This document shows positions 8,400 through 17,055 of a stretch of DNA of 64,000 nt, in pieces. The notes under the pieces were generated by a model. That model did not search any database. It worked only from the letters and a program-made list of their open reading frames with translations, and was not told where the DNA came from. Source of the stretch: Streptomyces sp. CB01249. Lineage in GTDB: Bacteria; Actinomycetota; Actinomycetes; Streptomycetales; Streptomycetaceae. Position numbers and translations under genes: made by a program. The number at the start of each line of letters is the position of its first letter. Position 1 is the first letter of the stretch. The stretch spans positions 131,432 through 195,431 of the forward strand of contig NZ_LISW01000006.1 in assembly GCF_001905735.1 (NCBI RefSeq), read 5' to 3'.

Positions 8400-8427
8400 C
8401 CGGGGAGGCACGCGAGTGCCTCCCCGG
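8400..8427 (+). terminator. trp operon terminator hairpin
   Basis: A perfect 12-bp inverted repeat (CCGGGGAGGCAC / GTGCCTCCCCGG) with a GCGA loop, a GNRA-type tetraloop. It lies 33 bases after the trpA stop and only 14 bases before the start of the DsbA-like gene, so it probably ends the trp message. No U-tract follows, so some read-through into the downstream gene is possible. Confidence 0.75.
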
Positions 8428-8441
8428 GTCGTTTGCGCGGT

Positions 8442-9260
8442 GTGAGCGAGAAGAACGAACAGGGTAAGAGGGCCGCGCGAGACCGGCTGATCCAGCAGCG
8501 CGAGCAGGCGAAGGCGCGCGACCGCCGGCGCCGCACGTTGATCGTGTCCACGGCCGTGGTGGGGGTCCTGGGCCTGGCCGCCGTCGTCGGCGTGATCGCG
8601 GCGAACACCGACGGCAAGAGCGACAAGTCCAAGGCGTCCGGACCCGCCGTCGCCCCGTCCGGGGCGACCGGCAAGGACGCCCTGGCCATCCGGGTCGGCG
8701 CGGACGACGCCCCGTCCACCCTCACCATCTGGGAGGACTTCCGCTGCCCGGTCTGCGCCCAGTTCGAGACCGCGTTCCGCGACACGATCCATGAGATGGA
8801 GCGCGACGGCCAGATCAAGGTCGACTACCACCTCGCCACGATCATCGACGGCAACATGGGCGGCAGCGGCTCCCTCAAGGCGGCCAACGCGGCCGCCTGC
8901 GCGCAGGACGCCGGGAAGTTCTCCGCGTACCACGACGTGCTGTACAGCAACCAGCCGGCGGAGACCGACGACGCCTTCGGCGACAACGACAAGCTGATCG
9001 AGCTCGCCAAGAAGGTCCCCGGTCTCGACACGCCCGGCTTCCGCGGCTGCGTCGAGGACGGCAAGCACGACGCGTGGGTGCAGAAGTCCAACAAGGCCTT
9101 CAGCGACGGCGGCTTCCAGGGCACTCCGACGGCCCTGCTCAACGGGGAGTCGATCTTCCCGAAGAAGGGCGACGAGGCGATCACCGTGGCCAACCTGAAG
9201 AAGTGGGTCGCCGAGGCCAACAAGGGCAAGAAACCGGCCACCCCCACGGCCACGCCGTAG
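8442..9260 (+). CDS. membrane-anchored DsbA family thioredoxin-fold protein
   Basis: 272 residues. The N-terminal 30 residues are Lys/Arg/Glu rich, followed by one membrane helix at about 32-54, a Ser/Lys linker and an extracytoplasmic thioredoxin_4/DsbA domain. The active-site pair is C102-P-V-C105 in WEDFRCPVCAQFE. The cis-proline region GTPTALLNG comes later, near residue 230. Further cysteines (AAACAQ, FRGCVED) could form a second disulfide. It probably oxidises or isomerises disulfides of exported proteins. GTG 8442 (VSEKNEQ) is preferred over an upstream in-frame start that would lie inside the trp terminator. Confidence 0.88.
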   Translation: MSEKNEQGKRAARDRLIQQREQAKARDRRRRTLIVSTAVVGVLGLAAVVGVIAANTDGKSDKSKASGPAVAPSGATGKDALAIRVGADDAPSTLTIWEDFRCPVCAQFETAFRDTIHEMERDGQIKVDYHLATIIDGNMGGSGSLKAANAAACAQDAGKFSAYHDVLYSNQPAETDDAFGDNDKLIELAKKVPGLDTPGFRGCVEDGKHDAWVQKSNKAFSDGGFQGTPTALLNGESIFPKKGDEAITVANLKKWVAEANKGKKPATPTATP

Positions 9261-9377
9261 GGCCCGGAGGCCGGCTCCGACGGGGCCGGCCGGGGGAATC
9301 GATGGCCCGCTCGTTACCCAGACGTTGCCGGGCGGGTTGTCCTCCCTCCCGTCCGGCAGGGTAGCGTCGACGCTGCC

Positions 9378-10346
9378 ATGAACCTTGCCTACATTCCCAG
9401 CCCGTCGACCGGCGTGATCGATCTCGGACCGATCCCGCTCCGCGGCTACGCGTTCTGCATCATCATCGGTGTCTTCGTCGCCGTCTGGTTCGGCAACAAG
9501 CGCTGGATCGCCCGAGGAGGCACCGCCGGCACCGTTGCCGACATCGCCGTCTGGGCCGTGCCCTTCGGGCTCGTCGGCGGCCGGCTCTACCACGTCATCA
9601 CCGACTACCAGCTGTACTTCAGCGAGGGTGAGGACTGGGTCGACGCCTTCAAGATCTGGCAGGGCGGCCTCGGCATCTGGGGTGCGATCGCGCTGGGCGC
9701 GGTCGGTGCCTGGATCGGCTGCCGCCGCCGCGGGATCCCGCTGCCCGCCTGGGCCGACGCCCTCGCCCCCGGCATCGTCCTCGCCCAGGCGTGCGGCCGC
9801 TGGGGCAACTGGTTCAACCAGGAGCTGTACGGCAGGGAGACCCACGTCCCGTGGGCGCTGAAGATCAGCGACGGCCCGAACCGGGTGGCCGGCACCTACC
9901 ACCCGACGTTCCTGTACGAGTCGCTGTGGTGCGTCGGCGTGGCGCTCCTGGTGGTCTGGGCCGACCGCCGCTTCAAGATGGGCCACGGCCGGGTGTTCGC
10001 GCTGTACGTCGCGGCGTACTGCGCCGGGCGCGCGTGGATCGAGTACATGCGGGTGGACGAGGCGCACCACATCCTGGGCCTGCGGCTCAACGTGTGGACG
10101 GCGCTGATCGTGTTCGTGCTCGCGGTGACGTACATCGTGATCTCGGCGAAGCTCCGCCCGGGCCGCGAGGAGATCGTCGAGCCCGGGGCGCCGGAGGCGC
10201 CGGAATCCTCGGACAAGGCGGACGAGGCCAAGTCGGACGAGCCGGAGGCCGTGGAGGCGGAGGCCGATGCGAAGCCGGACGCCGACGCGGATGCGGACGC
10301 GGACGCGCCGAAGGCGGACGGTACGGCGGAGGCCGCGAAGGGCTGA
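9378..10346 (+). CDS. lgt: prolipoprotein diacylglyceryl transferase
   Basis: 322 residues with about seven membrane helices. It transfers diacylglycerol from phosphatidylglycerol to the lipobox cysteine of prolipoproteins. Family motifs seen: GGRLYHVITDY, GGLGIWGAI, CGRWGNWFNQELYGRET (Lgt signature with catalytic Arg), and TYHPTFLYES. After the last helix comes an acidic, low-complexity tail of about 60 residues rich in Asp, Glu and Ala with repeated Asp-Ala, typical of Streptomyces Lgt. The liv substrate-binding protein at 62558-63790 carries a lipobox and would be a client. It ends 17 bases before a strong hairpin. Confidence 0.96.
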   Translation: MNLAYIPSPSTGVIDLGPIPLRGYAFCIIIGVFVAVWFGNKRWIARGGTAGTVADIAVWAVPFGLVGGRLYHVITDYQLYFSEGEDWVDAFKIWQGGLGIWGAIALGAVGAWIGCRRRGIPLPAWADALAPGIVLAQACGRWGNWFNQELYGRETHVPWALKISDGPNRVAGTYHPTFLYESLWCVGVALLVVWADRRFKMGHGRVFALYVAAYCAGRAWIEYMRVDEAHHILGLRLNVWTALIVFVLAVTYIVISAKLRPGREEIVEPGAPEAPESSDKADEAKSDEPEAVEAEADAKPDADADADADAPKADGTAEAAKG

Positions 10347-10363
10347 CGCCGCGCGCTAGCTGA

Positions 10364-10398
10364 GTGAGGGGCCGCCGAGGTTTTGGGCGGCCCCTCAC
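10364..10398 (+). terminator. lgt terminator hairpin
   Basis: A 13-bp inverted repeat (GTGAGGGGCCGCC at 10364-10376, GGCGGCCCCTCAC at 10386-10398) with a nine-base loop containing TTTT. It lies 17 bases after the lgt stop and also faces the 3' end of the minus-strand operon, so it may work in both directions. Confidence 0.75.
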
Positions 10399-10405
10399 CC
10401 ATTTA

Positions 10406-10428
10406 CAGCCCGTCCGGCGATTGAGGAC
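10406..10428. repeat. dispersed intergenic repeat, copy 1
   Basis: CAGCCCGTCCGGCGATTGAG followed by GAC. The core GTCCGGCGATTGAGGAC occurs again between genes at 40961-40982, in altered form at 29521-29545, and with one change (GATCGAGGAC) at 45791-45816. All four copies are intergenic and next to gene ends. This is a short repeat I recognise as common in Streptomyces intergenic DNA. Confidence 0.7.
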
Positions 10429-10452
10429 AAAGCGGTCAGGTGGAGCGCCAGG

Positions 10453-11265
10453 TCACCGCTTCCGCTGGGCCAGCGCCAGCGTCCGCCGCGCCTGCGCAAC
10501 CACCGCCGCGTCGACGAAGCGGCCGTCCGGGAGGGCCTGGGCGCCCGCCTGGTCGCGGGCCGCCTCCACGATTTGCCAGGCCGCTTCGACCTCCTGCGGT
10601 GTGGGGCGGAAGGCGCGTTCGATCACCGGGAGCTGGCGGGGGTGGATCGCCGCCCGGCCCAGGAAGCCCAGGGCCCGGCCGTGGGCGCAGGAGGTCCAGA
10701 GGCCGTCCAGGTCCCGGACGTCCGCGAAGACCGACTGCGTGGGCGGCGCCAGGCCCGCGGCCCGAGCGGCGACCACCACCCGGCTGCGCGACCAGTCGAG
10801 CCCCGCGTCCTCCCGTACGCCCAGATCCGCGCGGAGGTCCGCCTCGCCCAGGGCGATGGCCTGGACCTGGGGGTGGGCGGCGGCCACCGAGTACGCGTGC
10901 TCGATGCCGAGCGCCGACTCCAGGAGCGGGCACAGGGCCACCCCGGGGGCCCGCGCCGCGATGTGGTGCACGGACGCGGCGTGGGTGATCTTCGGCAGCC
11001 GCAGCCCGCCGAGCCCCGGCAGCCCGGCGAGCGCCAGCACGTCCGCCTCGTCGTTGACCCGCACGTGCACGGGCGGCGCCGCGCCGGACGGCGGGTCCGA
11101 CAGCAGCTCCACCGTCGCCGCGCGGGCGTACTCCTTGCGGTCGGGGGCGACCGCGTCCTCCAGGTCCACGATCACCACGTCCGCCCCCGAGGCGGCCGCC
11201 TTGCGCACGACGTCCGGCCGGTCCCCGGGCACGTACAGCAGGGTGAGGGGGGCCGCCGCGCTCAC
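10453..11265 (-). CDS. CitE-like CoA ester lyase (HpcH/HpaI aldolase family)
   Basis: 270 residues, the length of CitE/citramalyl-CoA lyase-like proteins. Motifs: LLYVPGDRPDVVRKA, VIVDLEDAVAPDRK (metal-binding Glu/Asp), VHVRVNDEA, LRLPKI, ALCPLLESALG, ALGEADLRADLG and GRAAIHPRQLPVIE. Family members cleave 3-hydroxyacyl-CoAs such as citramalyl-CoA or malyl-CoA. The GTG at 11265 overlaps the stop of the CoA-transferase gene by four bases, so the two are co-translated: activation of an acid to its CoA ester followed by C-C cleavage is a reasonable inference. The natural substrate is unknown. It is the last gene of the minus-strand operon. Confidence 0.88.
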   Translation of the reverse strand: MSAAAPLTLLYVPGDRPDVVRKAAASGADVVIVDLEDAVAPDRKEYARAATVELLSDPPSGAAPPVHVRVNDEADVLALAGLPGLGGLRLPKITHAASVHHIAARAPGVALCPLLESALGIEHAYSVAAAHPQVQAIALGEADLRADLGVREDAGLDWSRSRVVVAARAAGLAPPTQSVFADVRDLDGLWTSCAHGRALGFLGRAAIHPRQLPVIERAFRPTPQEVEAAWQIVEAARDQAGAQALPDGRFVDAAVVAQARRTLALAQRKR

Positions 11266-12461
11266 AGCACCCGCTCCGCCCGCAGCGCCGAGATCTCGGG
11301 CCCGCTCAGCCCCAGCTCGGTCAGGATCTCCTCGGTGTCGGCCCCGTGCGGGCGGCCCGTCCAGCGGATCGCTCCCGGGGTCCGGGAGAGCCGGAAGAGG
11401 ACATTCTGCATCCGCAGCGGGCCCAGCTCCGGGTCGTCCACCTCGGTGACCGTGTCCAGCGCCCGGTACTGCGGGTCCTCCATGACGTCCCGTACGTCGT
11501 GGATGGGCGCGATGGCGGCCTCCGCCTTCTCGAACGCGGACAGGGCCTCCTCCCGGCTGTGCCGGGCGATCCAGTGGCCCACGGCCTCGTCCAGCTCGTC
11601 GCTGTGCTCGGCGCGGGTGGCGCCCGAGGCGAACCACGGCTCCTCGATCAGGTCCGCCCGCCCGACCAGCCGCATCACCCGCTCCGCGACGGACTGCGCG
11701 GAGGTGGAGACGGCCACCCACTCCCCGTCCGAGGTGCGGTAGGTGTTGCGCGGGGCGTTGTTGCGCGAGCGGTTCCCGGTGCGCGGCTGTACGTAACCGA
11801 GCTGGTCGTACCAGAGCGGCTGCGGGCCGAGCACGGTCAGGATCGGCTCGATGATCGCCATGTCGACCACCTGCCCCTCGCCGGTCCGGTCGCGGCCGGC
11901 GAGGGCGGCCATCACCGCGTACGCCGTGGCGAGCGCGGCGATCGAGTCGGCCAGGCCGAACGGCGGCAGGGTCGGCGGCCCGTCCGGCTCCCCGGTGATC
12001 GCCGCGAAGCCGCTCATCGCCTCGGCGAGCGTCCCGAAGCCGGGCCGGTGGGAGTACGGGCCGAACTGGCCGAAGCCGGTGACGCGCACCAGCACGAGCC
12101 GGGGGTTGACCGCGTGCAGCTCGTCGGGCCCGAGCCCCCAGCGTTCCAGCGTGCCCGGCCGGAAGTTCTCGATGATCACGTCGGTGTCCGCGGCGAGCCG
12201 CAGCAGCAGATCGCGGCCCTCCGGGGCGGACAGGTCGAGCGTCAGGTTGCGCTTGTTGCGGCCGAGGAGCTTCCACCACAGGCCCACGCCGTCCTTCGCG
12301 GGCCCGTGGCCCCGGGAGGGGTCGGGGCGGACCGGATGCTCGACCTTGATCACCTCGGCGCCGAAGTCGCCCAGCATGGTCGCGCAGAGGGGGCCCGCGA
12401 AGAGCGTGGCGAGATCGACCACCCGCAGTCCGGTGAGCGGCGGCGCCGCGGGGGCGCTCAC
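11262..12461 (-). CDS. CaiB/BaiF family CoA transferase
   Basis: 399 residues, the standard size of class III CoA transferases. The N-terminus LTGLRVVDLATLFAGPLCATMLGDFGAEVIKVE is the family hallmark. Later come GRNKRNLTLDLSAPEGRDLL, VIIENFRPGTLERWGLGPDEL, VRVTGFGQFGPYSHRPGF and GEGQVVDMAIIE, whose Asp corresponds to the catalytic aspartate that forms the acyl anhydride. GTG start at 12461, overlapping the ribokinase stop (GTGA). It would move CoA between carboxylic acids, probably supplying the substrate of the lyase encoded next to it. Confidence 0.92.
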   Translation of the reverse strand: MSAPAAPPLTGLRVVDLATLFAGPLCATMLGDFGAEVIKVEHPVRPDPSRGHGPAKDGVGLWWKLLGRNKRNLTLDLSAPEGRDLLLRLAADTDVIIENFRPGTLERWGLGPDELHAVNPRLVLVRVTGFGQFGPYSHRPGFGTLAEAMSGFAAITGEPDGPPTLPPFGLADSIAALATAYAVMAALAGRDRTGEGQVVDMAIIEPILTVLGPQPLWYDQLGYVQPRTGNRSRNNAPRNTYRTSDGEWVAVSTSAQSVAERVMRLVGRADLIEEPWFASGATRAEHSDELDEAVGHWIARHSREEALSAFEKAEAAIAPIHDVRDVMEDPQYRALDTVTEVDDPELGPLRMQNVLFRLSRTPGAIRWTGRPHGADTEEILTELGLSGPEISALRAERVL

Positions 12462-13342
12462 GCGCCGTCGATTTCGCTGCGGTACGGCATGGAGACCGAG
12501 GCGCCCGGCTTCTGCACGCAGAGCGCGGCGGCGGCCGAGGCCCAGGCGACGGCCTGCGGGACCGGGCGGCCCTCGCCGATCGCCACGGCCAGGGTGCCGA
12601 CGAAGGTGTCCCCGGCGCCGGTGGTGTCGACGGCGGTCACGTCCGGGGCCGGGAAGTGGATGGTGCGGCTGCCCCGGGCCGCGTACAGGCTGCCCTTCGA
12701 GCCGAGCGTGATGAGCACCGCCGGGACCTGGCCGAGCAGGATCTCCGCCGCCGCGTGCGGGTCGTCGTAGCCGGAGAGTTCCGCGGCCTCGTGCTCGTTG
12801 GGGACCAGCAGGTCGACGTGGTCGAGGAGCTCGGAGGGCAGCTCCTGCACGGGGGACGGGGTGAGCACGGTCCGTACGCCCTGGGCGTGACCGGCGCGGG
12901 CGCCCTCGATCACGGCGGACATCGGCAGCTCCAGCTGGAGCAGCAGCAGATCCGCCTCGGCGATGGCGGCCACCTCGCCCGGGCCGAGCGCGGTCATGGT
13001 GCCGTTGGCGCCGGGGATGACCACGATCGCGTTGGAGCCCTTGGCGTCGACCACGATGTGGGCGGTGCCGCTGGGGCCCTCGGCGGTGTGCAGCAGGTCG
13101 GTGTCGACGCCGGAGTGCTCCAGGTTCTCCCGCATCCGTACGCCGTACTCGTCGTCGCCCACCGCGCCGATCATCAGCACGTCTCCGCCCGCGCGGGCGG
13201 CGGCGACGGCCTGGTTGGCGCCCTTGCCGCCGGGGATGGTGCGGAACTCCCGCCCGGTGACGGTCTGACCGCGTTCCGGAGCCCGGTCGACGTAGGCCAC
13301 AAGATCCATATTGGTGCTGCCGAGCACCGCGATTCTGGTCAT
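12458..13342 (-). CDS. rbsK: ribokinase (PfkB family)
   Basis: 294 residues. PfkB-family sugar kinase closest to RbsK: N-terminal IAVLGSTNMDLVAYVDRAP, sugar-binding IPGGKGANQAVAAARAG, VIGAVGDDEYG-like segment (MIGAVGDDEYGVRM), LLQLELP, LVPNEHEA, ITLGSKG and the catalytic DTTGAGDTFVG (Asp as base). It would phosphorylate ribose, or a related sugar, at O5. The ATG at 13342 overlaps the stop of the upstream ADP-ribosylglycohydrolase-family gene (ATGA), which suggests that the hydrolases release ribose-type product for this kinase. No ribose transporter is nearby. Confidence 0.9.
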   Translation of the reverse strand: MTRIAVLGSTNMDLVAYVDRAPERGQTVTGREFRTIPGGKGANQAVAAARAGGDVLMIGAVGDDEYGVRMRENLEHSGVDTDLLHTAEGPSGTAHIVVDAKGSNAIVVIPGANGTMTALGPGEVAAIAEADLLLLQLELPMSAVIEGARAGHAQGVRTVLTPSPVQELPSELLDHVDLLVPNEHEAAELSGYDDPHAAAEILLGQVPAVLITLGSKGSLYAARGSRTIHFPAPDVTAVDTTGAGDTFVGTLAVAIGEGRPVPQAVAWASAAAALCVQKPGASVSMPYRSEIDGA

Positions 13343-14718
13343 GGGCGGAGTGCCTCCTCGTGGGTGAGCCGATGGGTCAGGTCGGCCAGGGTGTCGAAGC
13401 CGGTCCCGTCGAAACCGGGGACGGACGTGGCGAGCCGGTTCTTCAGCGGGGTGGTCCACCGGTCGGGCAGCGCGTCCGGCCGCCCGGCGAGCAGTCCGGC
13501 GAGCGAACCGGCGGTCGCGCCGTTGGAGTCGGTGTCCCAGCCGCCGGACACCGCCTTGCAGACGGAACCGGTGAAGTCGCCGTCGGCGTGGGTGAGGGCG
13601 GCGGCCAGCAGGGCCGCGTTGGGCAGCACATGCACCCAGTGATACCTGCCGTACGCCGCGTGCAGCCGGTCCACGACCGTATCGAAGTCCCGTTCCTCGC
13701 GGGCGGCTTCGATGCCGTCGCGTACCGCCGCCGCGAACCGCGAGCGCGGCGGCACCACGCGCAGCCCGGTGGCCAGGCAGCCGTGCACATCGGTCTCGCC
13801 GCCGGCCGCCTCGGCCAGCGCCGCCGCCGTGAACATCGCGCCGTAGACGCCGTTCCCGGTGTGGGTGAGGACCGCGTCGCGGTACGCCTGTTCCGCCGCG
13901 CCCGCAGGGTCGCCGGGCCGGGTCCAGCCGTGCACGTCGGCCCGGATCTGCGCGCCGATCCACTCCCGGAACGGGTTGCGGTGCCGGGCGGTGTCCGGGG
14001 GCTCGATGCCGTCGAGCAGATTGCGGTACGCGACCCGCTCGGCGGTGAACGTACGCCCCGCCGGGAGCTCGTCCAGCCACAGCCGGGCCAGGTCCGCCGT
14101 GGTGAACGCGGCGCCGTGCCGCTGGAGCAGCAGGAGGGTCAGCAACGGGTGGTTGAGGTCGTCGTCCTCGGGCATCCCGTCGATGTTCTCGGCGAGCGAG
14201 GTGGCCGCGGAGCGCCGGTTCCACGGGTAGGTGGCGGCCAGCGGGGCGGGCAGGCCCCGGGCGGTGAACCAGGTGTTCAGCGGCCAGTTGCCGGTGGCCC
14301 GGGCCAGGGCGCGGATGCCTTCCAGCGGCAGCTTCTCGACCGGCTTGCCCAGCAGGCAGCCGGCGGCGCGGCCCAGCCAGGCCGCGTGCAGCCGCTCCGG
14401 GCCGGCCGGCCGCACGTCCCGGGCATGCGGCCACTGCGGGCAGGCGGCCCGGATCTCGTCCAGGCCGTCCGGCTCGTCACCGGCCAGCGGGGATTCCAGC
14501 AGGGCGAGTTCGTCCAGCAGCCGTTCGGCGACCGCGCGCAGCCCGGGCGGGGCGCCGGGGTCGGACGCGCCCGCGCGCTCCGGGGCGGGGGAGCCGCCGG
14601 CCTCGTACCACCGGCGGGCGAGGGCGCGCGCGTCGCGGCCGTCCTCGGCGGCCTGCCGCAGCTCGTGGCCCACCAGGTCCTCCGGCTGCACCCAGGTCAC
14701 CCGCACCGCCGTGGTCAC
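13339..14718 (-). CDS. ADP-ribosylglycohydrolase family protein (paralogue 4 of 4)
   Basis: 459 residues, the longest of four tandem paralogues. About 110 N-terminal residues precede the ADPRH core, which starts at LHAAWLGRAAGCLLGKPVEKL. Metal-site motifs are present: PEDDDLNHPLL in place of the usual T/S-DDT, HTGNGVYGAM, and the C-terminal GGWDTDSNGATAGSLAG, a good match to the GxDTDxxxxxxG magnesium motif. GTG start 14718 overlaps the preceding gene by four bases. Members of this superfamily (DraG, ARH1-3) remove ADP-ribose from proteins or hydrolyse small N-ribosides. The substrate here is unknown. Confidence 0.85.
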   Translation of the reverse strand: MTTAVRVTWVQPEDLVGHELRQAAEDGRDARALARRWYEAGGSPAPERAGASDPGAPPGLRAVAERLLDELALLESPLAGDEPDGLDEIRAACPQWPHARDVRPAGPERLHAAWLGRAAGCLLGKPVEKLPLEGIRALARATGNWPLNTWFTARGLPAPLAATYPWNRRSAATSLAENIDGMPEDDDLNHPLLTLLLLQRHGAAFTTADLARLWLDELPAGRTFTAERVAYRNLLDGIEPPDTARHRNPFREWIGAQIRADVHGWTRPGDPAGAAEQAYRDAVLTHTGNGVYGAMFTAAALAEAAGGETDVHGCLATGLRVVPPRSRFAAAVRDGIEAAREERDFDTVVDRLHAAYGRYHWVHVLPNAALLAAALTHADGDFTGSVCKAVSGGWDTDSNGATAGSLAGLLAGRPDALPDRWTTPLKNRLATSVPGFDGTGFDTLADLTHRLTHEEALRP

Positions 14719-15935
14719 GGGGTGCCCGCCAGCGTCGCGAAGGCGGCCTCGTGGGCGCGGCGGCGGGCGGTGTCCCGGGCGAACACCTCGCGGGCCACCT
14801 CGGCCAGCGTCCGGGCCGGGGCGCGCAGATCGAGGCGGCTGGCCTCCGCGACCGTCGCGGCCCAGTCGGCGGGGACGGCGCTCTCGCCGTGCAGGGCGCC
14901 CGCGAGCGCGCCGCTCATGGTGGCGATCGAGTCGCAGTCGCGGCCGTAGTTGACCGAGCCGAGGACCGCCTGCCGGTAGTCCCCGTCGGCGGCGAGCAGC
15001 ATGCCGAGGGCGACCGGCAGCTCCTCGATCGCGTGCAGCCGGGACGGGCGGCGGGCGCCGAGCGAGGGGGCGCGGTAGTCGGGGCCGACGGTGTCGAAGG
15101 GGGCGACGGCCGCGCGCAGCGGGACGAGCGCCGACTCGACGTCCCGGTGGCGGGAGGCCGCCTCGCAGACGGCCTCGATCGCGGCGCGGGTGCCGTCCTT
15201 GGCGAGCGCCAGGCACGCCTCCACGACCGTGGCGGGCGTCGCCCCGGGCGCGCAGGCGGCGGCGACCCCGGCCGCGAAGACGCCCGCCGCCTCCCTGCCG
15301 TAACTCGACTGGTGGGCGCCCGCGACGTCGATCGCCTCGGCGTACGCCGCCTGCGGATCGGCGGCGTTCACCAGGCCGACCGGCGCCATGTACATCGCCG
15401 CACCGCAGTTGACGATGTTCCCGGAGCCCGCCTCGCGCGGGTCGACGTGCCCGTAGTGCAGCCGGGCGACGATCCACTTCTCCGCGAGGAAGACCCGCTG
15501 GAGCGGCAGCGCCTCGGCCTCCAGCTCCGGAATCCAGCGCGGTTCGCCGATCATCTCCGGGACGAGGTGGTCGGCGACCGCGTACGCGTCGAGGTGGCCG
15601 CGCACCTTCCCGTACACCCGGACCAGCGCGTGCGTCATCAAGGTGTCGTCGGTGACGTGCCCGTCGCCCTTGTGGTACGGGGCGATCGGGCGGGCGGTGC
15701 GCCAGTCGTCGCCGTCCCAGGGGCCGACGATCCCGGTGATCCTGCCGCCGTGCCGGGCCGTGATCTGCTCCGGGGAGCGGCCCTCGACCGGGCCGCCCAG
15801 CGCGTCGCCGACGGCGGCGCCGACGAGGGCGCCGGCGATCCGGTCATCGAGCGTGGGCGCCCCGGGAGTCGCGGGCGTCGTGGCTGTCGTGGGGGAGGGG
15901 GACGTCGTGGGCGCCAGGGGCACGGTGGATGTCAT
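14715..15935 (-). CDS. ADP-ribosylglycohydrolase family protein (paralogue 3 of 4)
   Basis: 406 residues from ATG 15935; an in-frame GTG at 15950 would add five. The first ~27 residues are Pro/Thr/Ser-rich, then the core begins DDRIAGALVGAAVGDALGGPVEG. Motifs: HVTDDTLMTHALV (metal-binding T-D-D-T), NIVNCGAAMYMAPVG, and NYGRDCDSIATMSGALAGAL (second metal motif, D-C-D-S). All expected metal ligands are therefore present. The low-complexity N-terminus overlaps the 3' end of the preceding paralogue by 92 bases in another frame. Probable cytoplasmic hydrolase; substrate unknown. Confidence 0.88.
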   Translation of the reverse strand: MTSTVPLAPTTSPSPTTATTPATPGAPTLDDRIAGALVGAAVGDALGGPVEGRSPEQITARHGGRITGIVGPWDGDDWRTARPIAPYHKGDGHVTDDTLMTHALVRVYGKVRGHLDAYAVADHLVPEMIGEPRWIPELEAEALPLQRVFLAEKWIVARLHYGHVDPREAGSGNIVNCGAAMYMAPVGLVNAADPQAAYAEAIDVAGAHQSSYGREAAGVFAAGVAAACAPGATPATVVEACLALAKDGTRAAIEAVCEAASRHRDVESALVPLRAAVAPFDTVGPDYRAPSLGARRPSRLHAIEELPVALGMLLAADGDYRQAVLGSVNYGRDCDSIATMSGALAGALHGESAVPADWAATVAEASRLDLRAPARTLAEVAREVFARDTARRRAHEAAFATLAGTP

Positions 15936-17055
15936 GTCCGAATTGTCCACCCGTGGGGGCCGGTTCCGTGGCTGCCAGCAGTCCGGCGAGTTCCACCAGA
16001 TCCGTGCCGGCGAACCGGGGGAGCGCGCAGCCGGCCAGCGTCCGGCAGGTCTCCCGCCAGCCGTCCGGCACGGAGCCGATGGTGCCCAGCGCCCCGGTCA
16101 GCGCCCCGGCCAGGGCGGGCGCGGAGTCCGCGACCCGGGACAGGCAGGCCGCCGCGGGCACGGCCTGCGCGATGTCGCCCCGGGACGCGGTGGCCAGGGC
16201 GAGGGCGACCGGTACGGTCTCGGCGGCAGCGATCCCGTAGCTGTAGACGTGGTCCACGATCTGGTGCTCCAGGACCGGGACGAGCGCGAACGCCCCGGCC
16301 CGCTCCCCGGCGAACTCCCGGGCGATCCGGACCGCGTGGGCCGCGTTGCGGGCGATCTCGGTGCCGTCCGGGAGCTGGGCCAGCGCCGCGTCGACCGCCG
16401 TGTCCACGTCCGCCCCGCCCAGCGCCTCGGCGCTCGCGGCGGCCATGGCCCGCGCCCCGTGCACCCCGTCGCCGTCCTGCGTGAAGCGCGCGTCGAACTC
16501 CGCGAGCTCCGCCGCCGCTTGCGGGTCGCCCGGGTGGACGACCGCCAGCACGGCCGCCCGTACGCACGCCGCGTCGTCGAAGTAGTGCGGATTGTCGTGC
16601 CCGGTGGCGGGCGGCCGCAGCCCGGCGGCGAGGTTCCCGAGCCCGGCCCGTACCGAGATCCGGGCCCGCAGCGGCAGCACCGCCGCCTCCACCTCGGTCG
16701 CGCGCGCCGCGGCGGCGGCGACCTCGGCGGCGAGCGCGTTCCAGGCCCCGGAGACGGCGGCGCGCACCCGCCCCGGTCCGGGGGCCGCCAGCACGGTCGC
16801 CGCCGCGAACGCCGCCCACTCGGCGTCGTCGGACGGCCCGAGCCGCAGCGGCTCGGGCGGCTGGTTGAGGGCGATGGGCACGGGGAGGGTGGTCGTCGCG
16901 TTCTGCTCGGCGAAGGCGTCCAGCTCCCGGGTCAGCCGCCGGGTCCACTCCGGCATCCGGGCCGCCCGGTGCCGGGCCGCGGGCCACCCGGCGGCGTCCC
17001 CGGCGGCCAGCCCGACGAGCAGCCCCTCGATCCGGGCGCGTCGCGTGCCGCTCAT
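15844..17055 (-). CDS. ADP-ribosylglycohydrolase family protein, divergent (paralogue 2 of 4)
   Basis: 403 residues, ATG start overlapping the preceding gene by four bases (ATGA). It has the N-terminal RIEGLLVGLAAGDAAG and a degenerate first metal motif LGPSDDAEWAAF, and QDGDGVHGARAMA in the middle. The C-terminal GxDxD motif found in the three sister genes is replaced: the aligned stretch reads CLSRVADSAPALAGAL, so one aspartate is lost. The last ~30 residues are rich in His, Asp and Arg and overlap the start of the next gene. It may be a catalytically weak or altered member, or a partner of the other paralogues. Confidence 0.75.
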   Translation of the reverse strand: MSGTRRARIEGLLVGLAAGDAAGWPAARHRAARMPEWTRRLTRELDAFAEQNATTTLPVPIALNQPPEPLRLGPSDDAEWAAFAAATVLAAPGPGRVRAAVSGAWNALAAEVAAAAARATEVEAAVLPLRARISVRAGLGNLAAGLRPPATGHDNPHYFDDAACVRAAVLAVVHPGDPQAAAELAEFDARFTQDGDGVHGARAMAAASAEALGGADVDTAVDAALAQLPDGTEIARNAAHAVRIAREFAGERAGAFALVPVLEHQIVDHVYSYGIAAAETVPVALALATASRGDIAQAVPAAACLSRVADSAPALAGALTGALGTIGSVPDGWRETCRTLAGCALPRFAGTDLVELAGLLAATEPAPTGGQFGHDIHRAPGAHDVPLPHDSHDARDSRGAHAR

